The notes below the pieces were generated by a model. That model was not told the origin of the DNA, made no database searches, and was given only the letters and a program-made list of their open reading frames with translations. Below are positions 16,963 to 25,800 of a DNA stretch of 64,000 bases, in pieces. The stretch lies in assembly GCA_016927595.1 (NCBI GenBank), contig JAFGMI010000007.1, positions 99,252 through 163,251 of the forward strand, written 5' to 3'. The first letter of the stretch is position 1. Each line of letters starts with the position of its first letter. Origin of the DNA: Melioribacteraceae bacterium (GTDB taxonomy: Bacteria > Bacteroidota > Ignavibacteria > Ignavibacteriales > Melioribacteraceae). A program made the translations under genes and the position numbers.

Positions 16963-19035
16963 ATGATACGAAAACTATCTTTTATCTTAATTATACTGCT
17001 TTCTGTTACTGTTTACTCGCAAATCGACAGAAGCAAGGTGCCCGAGCCGGGTCCGGCTCCAGAAATCCAGATCGGCGATTATGAATCTTTTACGCTTTCT
17101 AACGGGCTCCAGGTATTCGTAGTAGAAAATCATAAATTACCGCGCGTTGCATTTTCACTTGTACTTCACAGAGATCCGGTTCTCGAAAATGAAAATGCAG
17201 GCTATATATCAATTACAGGTCAGTTACTACGTACCGCAACCAAGACCCGGACTAAGGATCAGTTAGATGAAGAAATAGACTTCATTGGTGCAAGCATCAG
17301 TACTTCACCTGCCGGCGTGTTCGCATCTTCACTGAGCAAGCATACAGAAAAACTCCTTGATCTAATGTCTGATGTGGTTCTTAACGCAGTTTTCAAACAG
17401 GAAGAACTCGATAAAATTAAAAAACAGACTATCTCCGGAATTAAAGCATCGCAGGATGATCCGAATGCAATAGCGAATAATGTAAGAAAGGCATTGCTTT
17501 ATGGTAAGGATCACCCGTACGGTGAAATTGAAACTGAAGAATCAGTTAACTCTATTACAATTGAACTTTGCAAAAAGTATTATGATACTTTCTTCAAACC
17601 TAATATTGCTTACCTGGCTGTTGTGGGTGATATAACCAGTGGTGAAGCAGAGAGCTTAATTGAAAAATATTTCTCCGCCTGGGAGAAAAAAGATGTTCCT
17701 TCATTTGAATATAAAAATCCGCGTGCACCTCTGATAAGAAAGGTAGCCCTCGTTAATCGTCCTAATTCGGTTCAGTCGGTCATTAATGTAACGTACCCGA
17801 TCAATCTGAAAAACTTCAGTGAAGACGATATTAAAGTAAGCGTGTTGAACAGAATACTTGGCGGCGGTATGTCTTCAAGACTTTTCAGGAATCTCCGCGA
17901 GGATAAAGCTTTCACATACGGAGCTTATTCGGCATTTGCTTCCGACAGATTGGTGGGCAGTTTCAGAGCATATTGCGAGGCTCGTAATTCCGTGACTGAC
18001 AGTGCCGTAACCGAGTTTCTGAATGAAATGAGAAAAATCCGCGATGAAAAAGTTGATGCCGATGAACTTGAGGCGGCTAAGAATTATTTGATAGGCAGCT
18101 TTGCGCGCTCACTGGAAAGTCCTCAGACTGTTGCGAGTTTTGCATTGAATATTGCTCGATATAATCTTCCAAAAGATTATTATAAGAATTATCTTAAAAA
18201 TGTACAGGCAGTCACCGCCGAAGATTTACAGCAAATGGCGAAAAAATATATTAAGCCGAATAATGCGTATGTACTTGTGGTAGGAAAAGCTGATGAGGTT
18301 GCAGATAAACTAAAGCCCTTCAGCATAAGTGGTAAATTAGATTATTATGATATGTTCGGAAATGAATATGACCCTACCAAAAAAGCTCTGCCCGAAGGCT
18401 TGACTGCCGAATCAGTAATTGAAAAAGCCATTGTTGCATTAGGCGGAAAAGAAAATCTTGAAAAAGTGATTGATAAGAAAAGTACTTTGAAAGGGGAGAT
18501 TCAGGGAATGAGTATAATCCTTGAAATATATCAGAAAGCACCTGACAAATATTATCAGAAATTTGATATGGGTATGATGAAACAGGAAACCTGGTTCGAC
18601 GGAGAAAAAGGCAAGACCGTAGCAATGGGTCGTGAGGTCCCTCTCGAGGGTGATCAACTGAATGAAATGAAAGTCGAAGCGACATTAAATCTGCCGCTGA
18701 AGCTGGCTGAACTCGGAATTACTCCCGAATTGACTTCAATGGAACAGGTAGATGGTAAAGATGCATATGTAATCAATCTGAATCTGCCAAGCGGAAAGTA
18801 CTGGTCTCAGTATTATGACGTTAATTCGGGGCTGCTGTTAAAACAGGTCAGAACAATGGATTCTCCTCAGGGCTCCATTACAGTTACTTCTCAATTCTCG
18901 GACTATAAAGAAGTCGAGGGGGTAATGTATCCGCATGTTATAACGAATTCATTCGGTCCTCAAAGCATAACACTGACTCTCGAAAAGATTGAAATTAACA
19001 TAGGACTTGATAACAGTGTTTTTTCAGTTCAATAA
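16963..19035 (+). CDS. M16 peptidase-like inactive partner with LolA-like C-terminal domain
   Basis: A 690-residue secreted protein. Residues about 40-450 carry two M16 domains (GGGMSSRLFRNLREDKAFTYGAYSAF is the typical R/Y active-site-side block), but the zinc motif region reads GYISITGQLLRTATKT with no HxxEH, so this chain is probably non-catalytic. From about residue 475 an extra domain of about 215 residues follows, which resembles lipoprotein-sorting/LolA-like beta folds (LEIYQKAPDKYYQKFDM, YYDVNSGLLLKQVRT). The addition of that domain to an M16 partner is the unusual part. The gene is probably in one operon with the preceding active M16 gene. Confidence 0.88.
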   Translation: MIRKLSFILIILLSVTVYSQIDRSKVPEPGPAPEIQIGDYESFTLSNGLQVFVVENHKLPRVAFSLVLHRDPVLENENAGYISITGQLLRTATKTRTKDQLDEEIDFIGASISTSPAGVFASSLSKHTEKLLDLMSDVVLNAVFKQEELDKIKKQTISGIKASQDDPNAIANNVRKALLYGKDHPYGEIETEESVNSITIELCKKYYDTFFKPNIAYLAVVGDITSGEAESLIEKYFSAWEKKDVPSFEYKNPRAPLIRKVALVNRPNSVQSVINVTYPINLKNFSEDDIKVSVLNRILGGGMSSRLFRNLREDKAFTYGAYSAFASDRLVGSFRAYCEARNSVTDSAVTEFLNEMRKIRDEKVDADELEAAKNYLIGSFARSLESPQTVASFALNIARYNLPKDYYKNYLKNVQAVTAEDLQQMAKKYIKPNNAYVLVVGKADEVADKLKPFSISGKLDYYDMFGNEYDPTKKALPEGLTAESVIEKAIVALGGKENLEKVIDKKSTLKGEIQGMSIILEIYQKAPDKYYQKFDMGMMKQETWFDGEKGKTVAMGREVPLEGDQLNEMKVEATLNLPLKLAELGITPELTSMEQVDGKDAYVINLNLPSGKYWSQYYDVNSGLLLKQVRTMDSPQGSITVTSQFSDYKEVEGVMYPHVITNSFGPQSITLTLEKIEINIGLDNSVFSVQ

Positions 19036-19043
19036 TATTTACT

Positions 19044-19061
19044 GCCCGGCTTTTGCCGGGC
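19044..19061 (+). terminator. GC-rich hairpin after the M16 pair
   Basis: A 7-bp GCCCGGC/GCCGGGC stem with a TTTT loop directly after the stop of the second M16 gene. The following ACTTCTT is only a weak T-tract, so it may attenuate rather than fully stop transcription into the HAD gene that starts 22 bases later. Confidence 0.6.
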
Positions 19062-19082
19062 ACTTCTTCACATGGAAACATA

Positions 19083-19700
19083 ATGAAAAATAAAGAGACA
19101 AGGGTAATTGTATTTGACCTCGGAAATGTATTAATACCCTTCGATTATTCTATAATAATTAAGAAGTTGAATTTAATACGCGAAGGTCTCGGAGACCATT
19201 TTGTAAAAAAATATAATGATAATTATCATCTGCACCGCAGCTTTGAAAAGTGGGAATTATCAACCGATAATTTTATTTCAATCATGCTCGGTTGGCTTGA
19301 TCACTTAATAAGCTCCGAGGAATTCTGCAGTTTATATTCCGATATTTTTACACTTAATGAAGAAACAATATCTTTACTCCCGAAATTAAAATTAAATTAC
19401 AAACTGGTGCTTCTATCCAATACAAACTATATTCATCAAAAATACGGATGGGAAAAATACGGTTTCTTCTACAATTTCGATAAACTGATATTATCTCATG
19501 AAGTTGGTGCGGTAAAACCCGAAGCAAAAATTTATAAAGCTGTGGAAGAGTTCTCGAACGAACTTCCCGGAGCTCATTTATTCATTGATGATATTCAGGA
19601 TTATGTGAATGGGGCGAAAAGGATGGGATGGGACGCTGTACAGTTTACAGGATATGCAGATTTGGTAAACGAATTTAAATCGAGAAATATTATTTTCTGA
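19083..19700 (+). CDS. HAD-superfamily hydrolase (subfamily IA, YihX-like)
   Basis: The frame opens at TTG 19053 inside the terminator hairpin, so I chose ATG 19083, which gives 205 residues starting MKNKETRVIVFDLGNVLIPFD. Motif I is the D-L-G-N variant seen in YihX-like sugar phosphatases. Motif II is VLLSNTN, motif III has K in GAVKPEAKIY, and motif IV is HLFIDDIQDY. The expected role is dephosphorylation of a small phosphorylated metabolite in the cytoplasm. Substrate is unknown. Its last 11 bases overlap the convergent MFS gene. Confidence 0.88.
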   Translation: MKNKETRVIVFDLGNVLIPFDYSIIIKKLNLIREGLGDHFVKKYNDNYHLHRSFEKWELSTDNFISIMLGWLDHLISSEEFCSLYSDIFTLNEETISLLPKLKLNYKLVLLSNTNYIHQKYGWEKYGFFYNFDKLILSHEVGAVKPEAKIYKAVEEFSNELPGAHLFIDDIQDYVNGAKRMGWDAVQFTGYADLVNEFKSRNIIF

Positions 19701-20904
19701 AAGCAAAGTATATTGATACGACAGATCCTAAAAATGCAATAACCCAGAACTCTCCTCCCAAATTATATTTTATTGCCAGATCAACGAGCACTCCGATAAC
19801 CGGAGCTATAATCATCGTTGCAAATGACTTTGCCTGACTTTCGATAGACAGAATAGTCGCTCCCTCCTGTTCTGTGGCGAATTCATCGAACCTGCTGATT
19901 TGTACTGGTCTCCATAAATTCTGCATCAGAAATAGAATTGCAAACAACAGTATTGCCGCAAGATATATTTCAAAATAAAACAGAGGTATAAGAAACAAAT
20001 AGCAAAGAGATGTCACTTTCCAGATAAATTTAATTCCCTTTCTTTCACTTCCAAGTTTCAACGAAATTAAATGTGATTTTCTACTCGCATAAGCTGACAA
20101 GATGTATAATATCAGATAGACAATGCCCACCATAACCGCTGTTCGATTGTCTTTTTCCAATGTAATAAATATGGGTACAGATACTGCAAAGCTCTGGATA
20201 ACGGGCTGTATATAGTCCTTCCCCGCTGTGAATACGCCTTCGTAGCCCATCGTTTCAGATATCAATCTTCTAAGTGGTTTCAATGTAAATGATTTTTTCA
20301 GAAGGTTCTTAAAATGCTTATAGACCTTGATAAATGTTACCGGACTTTTATTATCTGCATCAAGAGATTTTGGATATGTTGCGAAGTTTATAAGACCAAC
20401 GGCATATGGTATCAAAGCAAAATAAAACAGGTTGCTGTAGTTTTCGGCTGTCAGCATAATTACAGTTGCAATTATAATCGAAACAGCGGAGCCAGTTTTC
20501 GACCATGACCTTGTAATTCCATATATCTTGGTTTTTTCATTTATTCTGTTCTGTGTCCTCAGCCAGCTGAAAATAATAGCTTTGTGTGTGCCTGTCCTGA
20601 AACCATCCCCAATAGCGAAGAAAAACATTGCTATAAAAAAGTGGAAGTATTTAACTCCTGCTGCAAAAATCAGAAACGAAAGAATGTATGAAGAAAATGA
20701 AAGGATCATTGAGTATCTTCTTCCGTACAAATCTGCAAACGCACCGCTGGGAACCTCAATTAAATTTATGAAGAGTTCCCGGGAGGAAATGAGAAATCCA
20801 ATTTGTGAAAAAGAGAGTCCCTTTTCTAACAGAAAAAGTATAAAGAACGGTTCAAAATATCTCTGGTTCTTTAGAAATCCGTAAAGTGAAAATCTAAATA
20901 ACAT
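19690..20904 (-). CDS. MFS transporter
   Basis: A 404-residue protein with about twelve hydrophobic segments and the major-facilitator loop 2-3 signature in GAFADLYGRRYSMILS. Loop 4-5 carries FFAIGDGFRTGTHKA. Substrate cannot be inferred. It is the last gene of a minus-strand series (histidine kinase, response regulator, ArsC-like, MFS) with a 15-base gap after the ArsC-like gene, so coupling with that gene is likely. The 3' end overlaps the convergent HAD gene by 11 bases. Confidence 0.88.
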   Translation of the reverse strand: MLFRFSLYGFLKNQRYFEPFFILFLLEKGLSFSQIGFLISSRELFINLIEVPSGAFADLYGRRYSMILSFSSYILSFLIFAAGVKYFHFFIAMFFFAIGDGFRTGTHKAIIFSWLRTQNRINEKTKIYGITRSWSKTGSAVSIIIATVIMLTAENYSNLFYFALIPYAVGLINFATYPKSLDADNKSPVTFIKVYKHFKNLLKKSFTLKPLRRLISETMGYEGVFTAGKDYIQPVIQSFAVSVPIFITLEKDNRTAVMVGIVYLILYILSAYASRKSHLISLKLGSERKGIKFIWKVTSLCYLFLIPLFYFEIYLAAILLFAILFLMQNLWRPVQISRFDEFATEQEGATILSIESQAKSFATMIIAPVIGVLVDLAIKYNLGGEFWVIAFLGSVVSIYFAFRK

Positions 20905-20919
20905 TACGGCACACCGTTA

Positions 20920-21252
20920 TTATATCCAGGACTTCCATACGTCCGGGTCAAAACCCACCGTTACGTTGCTGCCATTGCGCACTATCGGAGTCTTAAACAG
21001 CAGAGGATCTTCCAGCAGTTCCTCTTCAATATCATGTAATAAATACTGCAGATTTCTTTTCCTGTATTGTTTACCTTCTTTATCTATTAAAGACTCAACA
21101 TCAAACACTCTTTTTATATTTTCAAGTTCGCCTTTACTTATTCCTTTCTCGGCAAGCTCCCGGTAATGATATTGAATATTTCTTTCTTTAAAAAAACGTT
21201 CGGCTTTCTTAGTGTCCTGACATTTTTTACTGCCGAATATCTGAATATTCAT
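20920..21252 (-). CDS. ArsC/Spx-like thioredoxin-fold protein, single-Cys type
   Basis: A 110-residue ArsC-family protein with one catalytic-type Cys, C11 in FGSKKCQDTKKAERFFKERN. It has no CxxC partner, unlike the other copy at 3630-3983. The TPIVRNGSNVTVGFDP strand is the family C-terminus. It lies 29 bases after the response regulator and 15 bases before the MFS gene on the same strand. The function could be glutaredoxin-linked reduction of an oxyanion, but no arsenic-resistance context supports that. Confidence 0.82.
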   Translation of the reverse strand: MNIQIFGSKKCQDTKKAERFFKERNIQYHYRELAEKGISKGELENIKRVFDVESLIDKEGKQYRKRNLQYLLHDIEEELLEDPLLFKTPIVRNGSNVTVGFDPDVWKSWI

Positions 21253-21281
21253 ACTATTCCCGGATTATAATGATTATAAAT

Positions 21282-21986
21282 TTACTTAATTGATTCTTCG
21301 ACTGAAAGCTTGAATCCTTTTCCGTGAATATTTATAACCACCAGATTTTTATCTCCCTTAAGATGATTCCTTAACCTGGAGATATAAACATCCATACTTC
21401 TCGAATTGAAATAATTATCCGCACCCCATATTTTATTTAATGCAACTGATCTGTCAACAATGCGGTTTTTGTTTAAAGCCAATAAATGAAGGAGATCATT
21501 TTCCTTTGTCGTAAGTCTAATTTTCTTATTATTAATTGTTAATAACTGCTTTAAAGGCTCGAATACTGAATTGCCTATTTTAAATATCTGAATATCTTCG
21601 TTCACATTTGATAAATATTCGGTCCTTCTCAGAACAGCATTAATTCTTAGCAATAGTTCTTCGGTGCTAAAGGGCTTGGTAATATAATCATCGGCACCGA
21701 TATTAAAACCTTCTGCTTTATCAGTCTGCAACGATTTTGCAGTTAAAAATATGATTGGAATCTTTTCGTCTTTTTCCCGTATTTTTCTGGCAAGTGTAAA
21801 GCCATCCATTTTAGGCATCATAATGTCAATCAGACACAGGTTATAGTGACTGTTCATAAAACTATTAAGTGCTTCTGCACCGTCAGGTTTATGATCAATC
21901 AGATAATTCTTGGCTTCCAGATACTCCTTTAAAATAGTACCCAGATTTACATCATCTTCCGCCAGAAGTATTTTGCTTTTTTTCAT
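21282..21986 (-). CDS. OmpR/PhoB-family response regulator
   Basis: A 234-residue protein. The receiver domain has acidic pair E10-D11, phosphoacceptor D54 in CLIDIMMPKMDG, and K104 in ITKPFS. The C-terminal winged helix ends with RSMDVYISRLRNHLKGDKN and IHGKGFKL. It is the partner of the overlapping histidine kinase gene (35 bases of overlap). PhoB-type regulators bind tandem direct repeats about one helical turn apart; such an array lies at 23589-23627, upstream of both the kinase gene and the divergent secreted protein. Confidence 0.95.
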   Translation of the reverse strand: MKKSKILLAEDDVNLGTILKEYLEAKNYLIDHKPDGAEALNSFMNSHYNLCLIDIMMPKMDGFTLARKIREKDEKIPIIFLTAKSLQTDKAEGFNIGADDYITKPFSTEELLLRINAVLRRTEYLSNVNEDIQIFKIGNSVFEPLKQLLTINNKKIRLTTKENDLLHLLALNKNRIVDRSVALNKIWGADNYFNSRSMDVYISRLRNHLKGDKNLVVINIHGKGFKLSVEESIK

Positions 21987-23550
21987 AAGGTATATTTATT
22001 ATAAACTTGCTGCCTTCGTTTAATTTACTTTCAACTCTGATAGTCCCGCCGTGCAACCCGATAATTTTTTTTGCATAACTTAAACCTATTCCATTGCCCT
22101 TGACGTCATGAATATTGCCCGTGGGCACCCTGAAAAAAGTTTCAAATATTTTTTCATGATTATTTTTTTTAATACCTATTCCCTTGTCTGCAATTTCAAT
22201 ATTAAAATAGTCCTTATCCGAAAATGTGTTTACAATAATCGTCGGTTTTTCTTTCGAATATTTGAAGGCATTGTCAAGAATATTATTAATGCAGTTTGAG
22301 ATATGAAATTCATCGGCAAAAATATCCGGGTCAGAAGAACTGAATCCGGTTATTATCGCTCCTCCCTTCTGTTCGACTTTCAGACGATATTTATCAATAC
22401 AGCGTTCTATAGTTTCATGAATGTTAAATATTTCTTTTGCGAGGACAATCTCTCCCCGTTCCATTACAGCAGCGTCCAGTAAATTCTCCACTAAGTGCGA
22501 TAGCCGTAAATTCTCCTCGTTGATCATTCTCGTATACTTGCTTAATGAATCGGGATTACCGATCAGAACCGGTTCGTTTAAAGCTTCGCATGCAAGTGAA
22601 ATTGTCGAAATCGGAGTTTTGAACTCATGCGTAATATTATTTATCAAATCGTTTTTAACACTCGTTATTTTTTTCTGCCTAATCAGCATGCGCACAGTAT
22701 TGTAGAATACGAGTGAAATAATAATGATTAAAATAACCGATAAAATCAGCACTAACGATATTGACTTGATCAGATATGATTTTTCACCCGGGAAATAAAG
22801 CGATATAAAACTCTCCGTTGCGAAAATGCTGGAGGGGTTCAACCGGACAGTATGATAGGACGCCAGCAATTTATCCGCATCCGACGGATTACCGGATGTG
22901 ATTAACTTTGTGTCGTTTTCAAATAGCGCAAATGAATATTCAGCAGTTATCCCCTTTTCGGCAAGTTCAATAGAAATTAATGAATCCAATGCGGATGAAT
23001 CAATACTCTCTCCAACAAAACGAAGAGTTTCATTTAGAATTAACTCATCTACCACTTCTTCTACGAGAGCGGTTTTCTTAAATTTAACAGTGTCAGCACG
23101 TAAATTGAAATTTTCGTTTAAAACTTCAATGCTTAGACTATCATCATCTAACAATACCACTTCCACCGAAGTTTTTGCTGTGTCTGTGTTATTCTCCCGT
23201 TTATACTTCCATGACATCTTATGAGCATCTTTCACTGCCGGTGTTATAATGGTCCGGATTCTTTTATCCCTTTGCCTCTCAATTATATAATCAATATTAC
23301 CACTGCTGTTTGAATCCTGTAAAAATACTATATCTCCCCCCTTATTAATAACCTTATTCAGCACCAGAGATGCTGTTTTATTTTTTTCAATCGCCTTTAC
23401 CACATTGGACATAGCGGTTTTAACATTCGAATCGAATCTGATTTTTTCAATTGCGTATGCATGATTAATCCAGTACAGCTGAATTGCAATTAAGCCGATT
23501 ACCGCCGCCGTCATAATTATTATTACTAATCTTACTTTCGTTTCTTTCAT
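21952..23550 (-). CDS. membrane sensor histidine kinase
   Basis: A 532-residue sensor kinase. TM1 lies at about residues 7-29, a large periplasmic sensor region of about 230 residues with no recognised domain follows, and TM2 is at about 263-285. The HisKA domain has phosphoacceptor H308 in NNITHEFKTPIS. The ATPase domain has the N-box NCINNILDNAFKYS, the G1 box DKGIGI and the G2 box GNGIGLSYAKKI. The layout matches Bacteroidetes RprX-like kinases. The gene overlaps the response regulator gene at its 3' end. The signal sensed is unknown, but the divergently transcribed secreted protein is a natural candidate target or modulator. Confidence 0.95.
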   Translation of the reverse strand: MKETKVRLVIIIMTAAVIGLIAIQLYWINHAYAIEKIRFDSNVKTAMSNVVKAIEKNKTASLVLNKVINKGGDIVFLQDSNSSGNIDYIIERQRDKRIRTIITPAVKDAHKMSWKYKRENNTDTAKTSVEVVLLDDDSLSIEVLNENFNLRADTVKFKKTALVEEVVDELILNETLRFVGESIDSSALDSLISIELAEKGITAEYSFALFENDTKLITSGNPSDADKLLASYHTVRLNPSSIFATESFISLYFPGEKSYLIKSISLVLILSVILIIIISLVFYNTVRMLIRQKKITSVKNDLINNITHEFKTPISTISLACEALNEPVLIGNPDSLSKYTRMINEENLRLSHLVENLLDAAVMERGEIVLAKEIFNIHETIERCIDKYRLKVEQKGGAIITGFSSSDPDIFADEFHISNCINNILDNAFKYSKEKPTIIVNTFSDKDYFNIEIADKGIGIKKNNHEKIFETFFRVPTGNIHDVKGNGIGLSYAKKIIGLHGGTIRVESKLNEGSKFIINIPYEKKQNTSGGR

Positions 23551-23588
23551 CGGTGTAAAAATAATCCTAAAGAGTATAAATAAATTAA

Positions 23589-23627
23589 TTTTAACAATTT
23601 TTAACAGTTTTTAACAGCTGTTTAACA
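23589..23627. promoter_or_regulatory. four phased TTTAACA direct repeats, candidate response-regulator site
   Basis: TTTAACA occurs four times, ending at 23596, 23606, 23616 and 23627, that is at 10, 10 and 11 bp steps on one face of the helix. It sits in the 137-bp divergent promoter between the sensor kinase and the secreted repeat protein. This is the tandem geometry expected of an OmpR/PhoB-family regulator. Binding is inferred, not shown. Confidence 0.6.
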
Positions 23628-23687
23628 AAATGATTATAATCAATGTATTAGTTTTGTTTCAAATAATCAGCAATAATAGGAGAACTC

Positions 23688-24668
23688 ATGAAAGAATCAA
23701 AAAAAATATTTCCGGCAGTATTATTTCTGCTTTACTTTACAGCGTTAATTTCCGCTCAAACGTCTTCTGAAAAGTACACATCAAATAAACTTAAAAATCT
23801 GAAGGGCACGGTGCAGGAAATAACGATTAAAACAGACCAGGACGAAGTAACCGTTACAGGCAGCGAAGCCGAGCAGCTGTTTAACAGACTTAAAGGAAGT
23901 AAGATGTTCTTCATTTCTTCTGAGGGTAAGGGAAAGGAAGTTGTTATTATTAGTGAGTCTGGTGATTCAACAAAACTTTGCGATGTAAACGAATGGGAGG
24001 ATATACAAGGTAAAACTATTAAGAAAATAAAACGTTCCTCATCTGATAAGAAAAAAGCGATGGAATTTCTGCAAGATAAAGATTCATTGTCCGAAAGTAA
24101 AAGGATAGAGATCGAAGATAATAACGGTAATAAAAAAGTAACGATTACAACCAGGGATGAAAGCGGAAATGAAACGACTGAAATTCTTGAGGGTAAAGAA
24201 GCAGAAGATAAAATAAAGGAGTTGAAGGCTTTAGAGAGATTTAATGCCGAGATTGATGACGGTAATATCTTTATAATTAAAATGGATGGTAATAAAAAAC
24301 TTAACTGGATAGATGACGATGATGTAATGCTCTTTGAAGGTTCGGACTCGGATTCGGCTTCAAAAATTATCAGGGTAATCATTGATGATGAAGACAGCGA
24401 TATGAATATATTCATGAATAAGACTGGTAATGATGATTTTGAATGGGTTCTCGAGGATGAGTTGAAAAGCGGAAAGAAAATAAAGGTTGAGATTGAGAAC
24501 GGAGTAAAGAAGGTATGGGTTACCAAAATAGAAGACGGTAAAGAAACAACGGAGATGTATGAAGGGAAAGAAGCAGAAAACTATTTGGAGAACCTAAAAC
24601 ATTCTGAAGATATAAATGTTGAAGTTAAGGAAAAACAAAAACAAATAATTATCAAGAAAATGAAATAG
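23688..24668 (+). CDS. secreted acidic protein with three internal repeats, unknown function
   Basis: A 326-residue protein with a signal peptide (hydrophobic to about residue 22, ALISAQ). The mature part is very rich in Lys, Glu and Asp. A motif of the form (D/E)xxxETTExxEGKEAExxxxxLK occurs near residues 160-184 (GNETTEILEGKEAEDKIKELK) and near 284-305 (GKETTEMYEGKEAENYLENLK). A diverged copy lies near residues 46-67 (DQDEVTVTGSEAEQLFNRLK). An Asp/Ser-rich stretch lies in the middle. No family is recognised. Its position divergent to a two-component system, across shared phased repeats, suggests that it is a regulon member or signal modulator. The protein could bind cations through its acidic surface, but that is speculation. 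Confidence 0.82.
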   Translation: MKESKKIFPAVLFLLYFTALISAQTSSEKYTSNKLKNLKGTVQEITIKTDQDEVTVTGSEAEQLFNRLKGSKMFFISSEGKGKEVVIISESGDSTKLCDVNEWEDIQGKTIKKIKRSSSDKKKAMEFLQDKDSLSESKRIEIEDNNGNKKVTITTRDESGNETTEILEGKEAEDKIKELKALERFNAEIDDGNIFIIKMDGNKKLNWIDDDDVMLFEGSDSDSASKIIRVIIDDEDSDMNIFMNKTGNDDFEWVLEDELKSGKKIKVEIENGVKKVWVTKIEDGKETTEMYEGKEAENYLENLKHSEDINVEVKEKQKQIIIKKMK

Positions 24669-24671
24669 AAT

Positions 24672-25589
24672 TTACTTCCTGATATTTTCGAGAGTGGTTC
24701 GTAATTCAGCCGGGGTATTGACCAAAAATGCTCCGGCTTCAGTAAACTTATCCGAATAAAAATTTATTCCTTTGCCAGTTAGTATAACACCCGCATTAAC
24801 TGAATCGCACTTTATAATTTTCCTAACTTCTTCAATTAACCTGGGATCGTCTTCCGGATAGACAACATTAAGCATAATCGCTTTCGCATTTAATTTTTGT
24901 GCTGCAAATGCAATTTCCTCTGCCGGCAGGTCCGGACCAAGATATACCGGTTTCCAGCCTTCCGATGCACCAACAACTGCTCCCAGCAAAGCACCGATTT
25001 CATGTTTTTGACCATTCGGTGTACTAACTACCAGAACAGGTGCATTCTCAATTTGACGATAACTGTTTACAACATTCATCAAATAATTCTTCACGACCTG
25101 TGTTGCAAGATGTTCATGCGTAACACGGAACCTCCCGGATTTCCAGTAGTCACCAATTTTAATCATCAGGGGAATAATTAATTTATCGAGAACAACCTGC
25201 TGAGGTGCTGAAACCGAAGCAGAAAGCAGTTCCGATTCTAATTTCTGATTATCCAAATTTTCAACAGCTTCGAGACACCCATTCAGAAATTCTGTAAGAG
25301 AACTCATATCCTGAAAACCTGCTTCAGCCGAAACAGAATTAATTTGCAAAAGTTCCTGTAACTGAACCGTAGTTAAACCGGCAATACTGCTGATGGTGTG
25401 CCCCTGTTTGATCGCTTCATGAAGGTATTGCAAACGCTGTATATCTTTCTCACAATAAAGACGTCTGTTGGAATCAGTTCTGGACGGTGATATTGCTTTA
25501 TATCTGTTCTCCCATGCACGAATTATAAAAGTACTTAATCCTGTTTTTTCTGAAACCGTTTTAATGGGGTATAAACTTCTGTTTTTCAT
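24672..25589 (-). CDS. MerR-type regulator with cobalamin-binding domain (CarH/LitR-like)
   Basis: A 305-residue protein. The MerR helix-turn-helix is at residues 7-60 (YPIKTVSEKTGLSTFIIRAWENRY). A B12 helical cap contains W149-x9-E159-H160, the Wx9EH motif that covers adenosylcobalamin in CarH. The Rossmann part contains H196 in QKHEIG, the usual lower axial ligand position. The residue after the Trp, His in CarH, is Lys150 here, and the first position of the E/DxHxxG motif is Gln194. CarH proteins repress in the dark and release DNA when light breaks the Co-C bond. The gene is divergent from an ECF sigma factor. It could be a light-sensing or a light-independent CarA-like variant. Confidence 0.9.
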   Translation of the reverse strand: MKNRSLYPIKTVSEKTGLSTFIIRAWENRYKAISPSRTDSNRRLYCEKDIQRLQYLHEAIKQGHTISSIAGLTTVQLQELLQINSVSAEAGFQDMSSLTEFLNGCLEAVENLDNQKLESELLSASVSAPQQVVLDKLIIPLMIKIGDYWKSGRFRVTHEHLATQVVKNYLMNVVNSYRQIENAPVLVVSTPNGQKHEIGALLGAVVGASEGWKPVYLGPDLPAEEIAFAAQKLNAKAIMLNVVYPEDDPRLIEEVRKIIKCDSVNAGVILTGKGINFYSDKFTEAGAFLVNTPAELRTTLENIRK

Positions 25590-25751
25590 AATTTTAAATT
25601 TTAATGATGTTAATATAACAATAAATATTAATTATTGTCTAGCTTTTATCTAAACACAAAACATTTGTTCAAAATTCCAAAATATTTTCTTTGTTTTTAG
25701 AAGATTTTTAGGATATATATTAAAAAATCTGAATTTGGGGAACTTTCGTTC

Positions 25752-25780
25752 TTATACATAAGTTATACAACTATTAAACA
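25752..25780. promoter_or_regulatory. three 11-bp direct repeats, candidate CarH-type operator
   Basis: TTATACA at 25752 and 25763 and TTAAACA at 25774 are spaced exactly 11 bp. Three tandem 11-bp repeats is the known architecture of the CarH operator. The array ends 20 bases before the sigma-factor start codon, where a bound repressor would block transcription or initiation. Confidence 0.6.
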
Positions 25781-25800
25781 CATTCTGAAAGGGTAACTTT

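Noticed and set aside
23756..24526. 256-codon open frame on the minus strand opposite the secreted repeat protein
   Set aside because: It is antisense to a Lys/Glu-rich gene, and its Ser/Leu/Ile-rich translation is the typical shadow of such codon use. It has no recognisable motif.
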